64,000 nt of DNA, taken from the NCBI RefSeq assembly GCF_019048065.1, contig NZ_CP077291.1, positions 806,001 to 870,000 of the forward strand. The letters run 5' to 3'. Shown here one piece after another: positions 59,903 through 64,000 of this stretch (its first letter is position 1; each line of letters starts with the position of its first letter). The notes beneath the pieces were generated by a model. It was given only the letters and a program-made list of their open reading frames with translations. It made no database searches and had not been told where the DNA came from. The stretch is from Citrobacter farmeri. GTDB taxonomy: Bacteria > Pseudomonadota > Gammaproteobacteria > Enterobacterales > Enterobacteriaceae. A program made the translations under genes and the position numbers.

Positions 59903-62900
59903 TGATGAATAAATGGCTGTTGGTGGTGTTTATTGCTTTATCAATAGGTGGGCATGCGGTTTATGCACAGCAAAAACCGCCTGTTGAACTGGAGCTGTCA
60001 GGGGTCAATTATATCTCGCCTGTGCCGGTTTATCTGAGTGAGGATGACAAACGTTGGCTGCAACAGAAAAAAAGACTCAACGTCGCTGTTTATGGTCCCG
60101 GTCAGCCGCCGCTTGTTCTGACAATGCTGACTGGACGTTATCGGGGAATGAATGCTGATTATCTGGCATTAATCCAACATTCCCTTAATACACGCATAAG
60201 TGTGATGGCGTATCCGGGGCAAACTGACGCGGTTGAGGCGCTCAAAAAGGGTGAAGTCGATATGGTATTGACCGGGCTGGAGGGGCAGTCCTGGAGTGAC
60301 GAAAGTGTTCAGCGTTCTCTGCCCCTGATTCATTCCTGGCCCAATTTAGTGACTTCCCTTGGCAATGTGATGGCGCCATTGCAGAGTGCGCAACGTACAA
60401 ATGTGGCAATTGTTAACCACTATCCGGATGCTGATTTTATCCGTCAGTCCTTTCCTGATGCCGAGATCGATAACTATAGCAGTTATCAGGAGGCGTTGAA
60501 TTCCGTCAATAACGGACGCAATACCTGGTTTTTCGGTGATTCACTCACGACCAGTACCTGGCTTTCCCAGGAGTTCAGCCTTGCGCTGACGACGGTAAAG
60601 TATTGGCCAGCTCCGCAGAGAAAAAGTTACTTTCTATTTTTGCCCGCACAGCAACGTTTGCGGGACATTGTAAACAATACCCTTAGTGCAATTGATGAAA
60701 ATGTTCATGGTCAAATTGGCCAGTCGATGATTGATAAAAGCAATCTCTCTTTCCTGATAGAACCTCTGAATCTGACGCCACGCGAAAAGCAGTGGTTGAA
60801 TAATCATAAAACACTACGTGTGATTATTAATCCCTGGTTTGCACCCTACACGATGGTTGATGGCAGCCAGCAGATCCGAGGTATTGTTGGCGACATCCTT
60901 AATTTGATTAGCCTGGAAACAGGTATTCAGTTTGAGACCGTTGTCGTCAAATCGAATAAAGAGATGATCGCTGAAATGAAGAAAGGTAACTGGCATATTG
61001 TGCAGGCCGCAACCTATGATCTCAGCCGGGAAGATTATCTCTCTTATACTCACCCCTTTATCACCACACAATTCGTTGCCGTTACCAGAAAAGAGGAAGG
61101 TAAAGAGAATGTGTTGCGACCCGGTAATCATATTGCTATCAGTGCCGATCATACTTTACTGACTACGCTGAAGGCGCAATATACCGGCATTCAGTGGGAA
61201 GAGGTGGAAAATTCCAGCGTGGCATTGAATCTGGTCGCAACAGGAAAAGTGGATGCTGCCATTTCAAATCAGTTGACCGCGCGTTATCTGAGTGAACATT
61301 ACTATCCCGATCAGCTTTCCTGGATACCGCTTACCGGAGAAGAGCCCGCGGCAATTAGTTTCGCGGTGCCCCGTTCTGAACCGGAGTTACGGCAAATTCT
61401 GGATAAAGCGTTAGATGATATTCCACAAAAAGAAGTCCTGCAGATCGTCAGCAAATGGATCCGTCTGCCGGATGTCAAAATAGATACCTGGGAGTTGTAT
61501 AACAGGCCTTTTTATCTGGTGGCTACGTTAGCGTCGTTACTGATACTCAGCACCTTGTTATGGGCAGTCTATTTGTCGCGGGAAGTTCGCGTCAGAAAAC
61601 GTTCTCAACGCTTACTCAAAGAGGAGCGGAACAGGGCTCTCAGGGCCAATGAGGAGAAGCGGGAATTTCTTTCTCATATGAGTCATGAGATACGCACTCC
61701 GGTAAGTGCCATTATGGGATTCCTTGAACTCCTGCAACTCTCTCCGGCAAAGTTTAGTCCGGAAGATAAAGCGTCAGTGGACCAGGCGGCTCAGGCCTCA
61801 CGTTCGTTATTAAAATTAATCGGTGAGATCCTCGATCTGGAGAAGATTGAATCCGGCTTGTTAGAGGTCGTCCCTCAGTGGAAATATCCTGATGATCTGA
61901 TAAAAGACAACATTACGCTATTTAGCGCGCTGGCGGCGCAAAAAGGGATCGCGCTACGTTTCGATTCTCGTTTAGACGCGCGTGAGGCAATGCGGCTGGA
62001 TCCGCAATTACTGGGGCAAGTTCTCACCAATATTATTGGTAACGCGGTGAAATTTACCGAACGCGGTGATGTGCGAATTTCCGCAGTGAAACATGAGCAA
62101 ACGCTGGTGATTTCGGTGACCGATTCTGGCCCTGGGATGAGCGAAGAAGAACAACGACGTTTATTCACCGCCTTTAGCCAGGGAAAAGCGGGAGAACATC
62201 ATCGCGGTTCGGGACTTGGATTAGCAATCAGTCGGGCGTTAATGAAGCAAATGGGAGGAACAATCGAACTGCAAAGTGAGGTTAATCGGGGGACGACAGT
62301 GACGTTGAGCCTGCCAGTCCAGACGTCGTTTGATATCACGCCCACCGTTACGGACGTTGATTCACCTCTGCCAGCATTTCAAGGAACACTCCGGATATTA
62401 ATCGCTGATGACCTCTCTTTCAGCCGGTTACTCCTGAAACGTCAGCTTGCAACATTGGGCATCATGGCGGATGAAGCCGACAATGGAGAGGTCGCATTAC
62501 ATTATCTTCAGCAAAGAGAGTATGACTTGTTGATTACCGATCTCAATATGCCCGTTATGGATGGTATTGAGCTTACCCGGCAGGTAAGAAAAGGTAATAC
62601 GAGGCTTGTCATCTGGGGGCTCACGGCAACGGCGCAGGAGCATGAGCGCGAACGTTGCCTGTCGGCGGGAATGAATGCCTGTCTTTTTAAACCCATTACG
62701 TTGTCGCAGCTTTCTCATTTGCTCTCCGGTGTCATTGAGACCCACGACACCGTATTTGATCTCGAAAGACTGGCGATGCTGGCGCAAGGCAATCGGGAAT
62801 TGATGCTTCGCGCATTAAAAGATGCGCAGGTAGAAAATCGCTGTGATTTAACAGCGGCTTATAAAGCCAGTGAGTCTGGTGATTATCGTCTGGTTAAACA

Positions 62901-63084
62901 TCATATTCATCGCATTAACGGTACTGCTCAGCTATTGGGGGTTGAGACCTTAATGAAAGCTGCGCAGTCTTTGGAGGATAAACTCCCGGATGCTATTACT
63001 GTCACAGAACTGCCTGGTGAGCTTGAGCATATCCAGGCACTGTTGGAGGAACTGGATCTGGCAATCGAGAAATTCACACCTTAA
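59899..63084 (+). CDS. EvgS-like hybrid sensor kinase (phosphorelay)
   Basis: 1061 residues (E. coli EvgS is about 1197). Signal sequence 1-23, then two periplasmic solute-binding-type domains (about 50-280 and 300-525), a membrane segment near 537-558, a HisKA domain with His596 in SHMSHEIRTP, an ATPase domain (NIIGNAVKFTERG, DSGPGMSEEEQ, GSGLGLAI), a receiver with Asp881 (LLITDLNMPVMDG) and an Hpt domain with His1004 (IHRINGTAQLLG). All relay residues are intact, so phosphate can pass His596-Asp881-His1004-Asp58 of the partner. The signal is unknown; EvgS and BvgS relatives sense acidity or small ligands. Confidence 0.92.
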   Translation: MMMNKWLLVVFIALSIGGHAVYAQQKPPVELELSGVNYISPVPVYLSEDDKRWLQQKKRLNVAVYGPGQPPLVLTMLTGRYRGMNADYLALIQHSLNTRISVMAYPGQTDAVEALKKGEVDMVLTGLEGQSWSDESVQRSLPLIHSWPNLVTSLGNVMAPLQSAQRTNVAIVNHYPDADFIRQSFPDAEIDNYSSYQEALNSVNNGRNTWFFGDSLTTSTWLSQEFSLALTTVKYWPAPQRKSYFLFLPAQQRLRDIVNNTLSAIDENVHGQIGQSMIDKSNLSFLIEPLNLTPREKQWLNNHKTLRVIINPWFAPYTMVDGSQQIRGIVGDILNLISLETGIQFETVVVKSNKEMIAEMKKGNWHIVQAATYDLSREDYLSYTHPFITTQFVAVTRKEEGKENVLRPGNHIAISADHTLLTTLKAQYTGIQWEEVENSSVALNLVATGKVDAAISNQLTARYLSEHYYPDQLSWIPLTGEEPAAISFAVPRSEPELRQILDKALDDIPQKEVLQIVSKWIRLPDVKIDTWELYNRPFYLVATLASLLILSTLLWAVYLSREVRVRKRSQRLLKEERNRALRANEEKREFLSHMSHEIRTPVSAIMGFLELLQLSPAKFSPEDKASVDQAAQASRSLLKLIGEILDLEKIESGLLEVVPQWKYPDDLIKDNITLFSALAAQKGIALRFDSRLDAREAMRLDPQLLGQVLTNIIGNAVKFTERGDVRISAVKHEQTLVISVTDSGPGMSEEEQRRLFTAFSQGKAGEHHRGSGLGLAISRALMKQMGGTIELQSEVNRGTTVTLSLPVQTSFDITPTVTDVDSPLPAFQGTLRILIADDLSFSRLLLKRQLATLGIMADEADNGEVALHYLQQREYDLLITDLNMPVMDGIELTRQVRKGNTRLVIWGLTATAQEHERERCLSAGMNACLFKPITLSQLSHLLSGVIETHDTVFDLERLAMLAQGNRELMLRALKDAQVENRCDLTAAYKASESGDYRLVKHHIHRINGTAQLLGVETLMKAAQSLEDKLPDAITVTELPGELEHIQALLEELDLAIEKFTP

Positions 63085-63092
63085 TTCCCCTT

Positions 63093-63135
63093 CCTACACG
63101 TGTAGGCGGCGCCTGACAGAATAATAAGGCGCCGC
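63093..63135 (+). terminator. Tandem inverted repeats after the sensor kinase gene
   Basis: CCTACACGTGTAGG (63093-63106) is a perfect 14-base palindrome. It shares its last G with a second stem, GCGGCGCCT/AGGCGCCGC (63106-63114 with 63127-63135, 12-base loop). No T run follows, so the function as terminator is uncertain. Confidence 0.5.
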
Positions 63136-63543
63136 TGATGTTGCTCCTGTGTTAACCAGGTAAAATAAGCCCTGTTCCAACAGAATAAAATTCGTTAATT
63201 AAACCTGGTATATTTCCTAAGAAAAATCCATATTTTCGTTTATTACAAGTTTCAGCTATCAAATATGCCTGAATCATTAAACCAAACCTATCCATGTCGG
63301 TAGCGTTTAATACTATTTTTATTTATCTTTGTGGCTTTTTATTTTGATAAAAATAGTTAATTGTGGATCGTTGTTCTTTTGAAGGTGAAAAGATAGTAGA
63401 AACGATCGTTTTTGTGTTTGCTTCCGAAAACCACGACTTTTGTGATGTCATGCGGAATTATTTTCTGTAAATTTTACACCGAAACATGAGGTGACTTACT
63501 GACGTTAAAAAAGCAAACGGGAAGTGTCGAAAAGGGAAGTTTT
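63136..63543. promoter_or_regulatory. AT-rich region upstream of the LuxR-type gene
   Basis: About 400 bp, AT-rich, no supported gene. It presumably contains the promoter of the LuxR-type regulator; no clear operator was found. Confidence 0.45.
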
Positions 63544-64000
63544 ATGAAGTTGTCAGACTCCGTTTTTTCTGATGATTATTTTTTTATTGTCGGCATAAGT
63601 GCGTTGTTAACGCCGGAGTTGATTGATGAAAATTACTATATAGTTGATGTCGATGAGTCCAGTATTCAACGGATCGCAGAGTATATATCTCCAGGCAGGA
63701 AAATCATTGCATTTATCACCAATGATCTCGACTACTATGCCTTGAACCACTTGAGTAATATTGCTTTTATTGATAAGAAACGACGGATAAATGAAATTCT
63801 CTCATGTCTGTTTGTCAATGACGCGCGATATGCTTACCGAGTGAAATACACGCTTTCATTCCGGGAAAATGAAGTTCTTGCTTGTATGCAGAAAGGAATG
63901 GATGCGAATGAGATTGGTAAATTATTAGGCATGTCGATGAAGACATTTTATGCGCATCGCCGCAGTTTAATATTTAAACTTCAACTCGGTAATCGAGTGT
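63544..64000 (+). CDS. LuxR-type transcriptional regulator, 3' end outside the window
   Basis: The ATG at 63544 follows AAGGGAAG. The 152 codons visible read MKLSDSVFSDDYFFIVGISALL..., an N-terminal region with no phospho-acceptor motif, then a LuxR-type helix-turn-helix: LSFRENEVLACMQKGMDANEIGKLLGMSMKTFYAHRRSLIFKLQL. It continues past the right edge. The type is common among small fimbrial or stress regulators of enterobacteria. It may be a target or partner of the EvgA-like system next to it; this is only positional. Confidence 0.82.
   Translation, partial: MKLSDSVFSDDYFFIVGISALLTPELIDENYYIVDVDESSIQRIAEYISPGRKIIAFITNDLDYYALNHLSNIAFIDKKRRINEILSCLFVNDARYAYRVKYTLSFRENEVLACMQKGMDANEIGKLLGMSMKTFYAHRRSLIFKLQLGNRV

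Overview
The window reads as an enterobacterial chromosome close to Escherichia/Citrobacter. Most proteins from 1 to 28 kb can be matched from memory, nearly end to end, to E. coli K-12 products, in the same order as the E. coli xdhA-to-ghxQ block around tRNA glyU. A second block, hypT-iadA-yjiG-yjiH, also matches E. coli. I could not fix the species.

Region 1 (1-27.9 kb) is a purine-catabolism block. On the minus strand it holds ghxQ (cut by the left edge), guaD, xanQ, xdhD, ygfM, ssnA, ygfK and mocA. Plus-strand yqeC-yqeB follow. Then come minus-strand yqeA, hyuA, ygeY, ygeX and ygeW, the plus-strand sigma-54 activator gene ygeV, minus-strand xdhC-xdhB-xdhA, and plus-strand ygeR. Together these encode purine uptake and deamination, two molybdenum hydroxylases with Mo-cofactor maturation factors, an Fe-S flavoprotein, and an amidohydrolase/carbamoyltransferase/ammonia-lyase/kinase chain suited to opening the purine ring and recovering nitrogen and ATP without oxygen. 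Sigma-54-type promoters lie ahead of ygfK, ygeW and xdhA, which fits control by YgeV.

Region 2 (27.9-43.8 kb) starts at tRNA-Gly(CCC) and may be an island: a 25-bp imperfect direct repeat overlaps the tRNA 3' end and recurs at 43.8 kb. It holds arsRDABC, a terminator, and then a tight nine- or ten-gene run: a PLP desulfhydrase/sulfo-lyase, an Asp/Glu-type racemase, a TauABC/SsuABC-type ABC importer, an M20 amidohydrolase and a complete Dpp/Opp-type peptide importer. This looks like an uptake-and-degradation system for N-acylated or sulfonated sulfur amino acids and is the best candidate for an undescribed pathway.

Region 3 (43.8-48.7 kb) is gene-poor and AT-rich at first. It carries a small YhfL-like lipoprotein gene, a large autotransporter gene, and an IprA-like regulator gene placed just after the autotransporter terminator.

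Region 4 (48.9-54.5 kb) is a carbohydrate-type locus: a LacI regulator, a RbsD/FucU-type mutarotase, a short-chain dehydrogenase, a fused TRAP permease and its binding protein. An identical 20-bp operator-like sequence sits upstream of both lacI and the TRAP operon.

Region 5 (54.6-59.1 kb) holds a second Asp/Glu racemase behind a structured leader ending in a T tract, then hypT, iadA, yjiG and yjiH. Region 6 (59.2-64 kb) has an EvgA/EvgS-like phosphorelay and a LuxR-type regulator cut by the right edge. I saw no insertion sequence, integrase, rRNA or CRISPR array.
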